Below are positions 63,242 through 64,000 of a stretch of DNA of 64,000 nucleotides, in pieces (the first letter of the stretch is position 1; every line of letters starts with the position of its first letter). The position numbers were made by a program, and so were the translations under genes. The notes beneath the pieces are model-generated. The model had not been told where the DNA came from, ran no database searches, and worked only from the letters and a program-made list of their open reading frames with translations. The DNA is from CAZWSC01 sp964636385 (GTDB lineage: Bacteria > Eisenbacteria > RBG-16-71-46 > CAIMUX01): positions 50,746 to 114,745 of the forward strand of contig CAZWSC010000063.1 of NCBI GenBank assembly GCA_964636385.1, given 5' to 3'.

Positions 63242-64000
63242 ATGTATCCCGCACGAACTCCCCGCATTCAGGATGGATCCGCAGCCGCCGCCATCGCCGC
63301 CGGCCTTGCTCTTCTTCTCGTTTTCGCCACCCTGCCGGCATCCGCGGACGCTCCGCATGCCTCCTCGATGCATCACCAGATCGATGAGGGCGGGACCAGG
63401 ATCGAGTACGAGTCGGCTGTTTCCCAGCCGCCGTCCGGTGGAGAGCCGGGGGTCCCGAGAGGCCGATACCTCTGGCGCAGCACACACCCAACCATCATAG
63501 GATCCTCCACCGGCATCAGCATCATGCCGGAAAGCGAGGACGTGATGATGGGACACGAGAACTACCCCGTGACCCCGGTCGAGATTTTCGAGGCTGACGG
63601 CGACGGGGTTCCCTACTGGACTGTCACAGCGGCGAGAACACAGGTGGCGGCCCGGGCCGGAACCTTCGTGTTGGCCAGCTACGAGGAGGATGTCGGCATC
63701 ACACTGACCTGCTACCGGGAAGAGCTGGAAGCCCATGCCTGGAGCATTGACCTCCCGGGGTGCGTTCCCGCCGGCTACAGCAACACGCTCGTCGTTTCCT
63801 TCGACGGGTCCAGGGTCTTCTACGGCTGCTTCTGCAACCAGAAGGTCCGGTTTCTGGCGATCGAGGCGGCCACAGGAGTTGCGCTGGTCGATGACATGAT
63901 TCATCTGGACAGCGTCTCCCTGCGCAACATGAGCGCCACGGACAACGGCCGCTTCGTCGACCTGAACTGCGGCGCGATCCACGTAATCTACGACGTGGAT
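63242..64000 (+). CDS. Secreted protein of unknown function, cut by window edge
   Basis: The frame is open from the ATG at 63242 for 253 codons to the window end, with GGAGGG 8 nt upstream. An N-terminal signal peptide (AAAIAAGLALLLVFATLPASA) is followed by a mature domain. That domain begins with DAPHASSMHH, and has strands such as VPYWTVTAARTQVAAR, WSIDLPGCVPAGYSNTLVV, RVFYGCFCNQKVRFLAIEA and DNGRFVDLNCGAIHVIYD. The style resembles WD/PQQ-like or FG-GAP-like repeat strands found in secreted FCB proteins, but no full repeat is complete. The C-terminus, including any sorting domain, is outside the window. Confidence 0.82.
   Translation, partial: MYPARTPRIQDGSAAAAIAAGLALLLVFATLPASADAPHASSMHHQIDEGGTRIEYESAVSQPPSGGEPGVPRGRYLWRSTHPTIIGSSTGISIMPESEDVMMGHENYPVTPVEIFEADGDGVPYWTVTAARTQVAARAGTFVLASYEEDVGITLTCYREELEAHAWSIDLPGCVPAGYSNTLVVSFDGSRVFYGCFCNQKVRFLAIEAATGVALVDDMIHLDSVSLRNMSATDNGRFVDLNCGAIHVIYDVD

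Overview
The window is GC-rich, densely coded bacterial chromosome with no recognisable mobile element, CRISPR array, rRNA or tRNA. Several exported proteins end in the FlgD-like Ig sorting domain (pattern PNP...DxxGRxVR...W.G.D..G..V.SG.Y) known from the FCB superphylum. Two lipoproteins carry a GACC..DG.C cysteine-rich head, and pyruvate:ferredoxin oxidoreductase and an AmrS-type radical SAM enzyme are present. Together these suggest an uncultured, at least partly anaerobic, protein-degrading FCB lineage such as Eisenbacteria or Krumholzibacteriota. That placement is an inference from protein style, not from a marker gene.

Layout. 79-6198 (minus): tsaD, a lipoprotein with three cohesin-type domains, and a translationally coupled subtilase with a dockerin and sorting domain. 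6360-9142: a small hypothetical gene, then on plus a TonB-C-like secreted protein and a PBP4-type carboxypeptidase. 9151-13337: a secreted protein with a fourfold repeated Trp-rich module, class II fructose-bisphosphate aldolase and a DUF362 protein. 13422-17647 (minus): an overlapping four-gene unit with a NatAB-like ABC exporter, a membrane-anchored protein and a GT-C-like membrane protein. 17869-22522: a Gate-domain transporter-like protein, a GT-C/TPR protein, an aminotransferase and a possible tiny membrane protein. 22615-28826 (minus): a metzincin-SUMF1 fusion, a free-standing sorting-domain protein and a second ABC-2 exporter. 28920-38514: paralogous Cys-rich lipoproteins, two more GT-C-like proteins, OsmC, an acetate-type transporter and three small lipoproteins.

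38875-43449: a putative outer-membrane barrel overlapping an FMN-binding-like protein, then an omega-amidase-like hydrolase, an atypical D-2-hydroxyacid dehydrogenase and a PHP phosphoesterase. 44064-51366: pyruvate:ferredoxin oxidoreductase, a lone CheX, a SagB-type oxidoreductase, branched-chain aminotransferase and ribose-5-phosphate isomerase. 51394-54565: overlapping pncA-pncB-amrS. 54716-62043: a papain-family protease, a thioredoxin-like protein, an M28 peptidase with PDZ domain and an M1-type aminopeptidase. 62202-64000: an EamA transporter and a secreted protein cut by the window edge.

Taken together, five exported peptidases, aminotransferases, pyruvate oxidation and amide hydrolysis fit growth on protein and amino acids. 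The observation most worth following is the coupled cohesin lipoprotein/dockerin protease pair, which could hold a protease at the cell surface in a cellulosome-like way. No function here has been tested by search or experiment; domain calls come from reading motifs.
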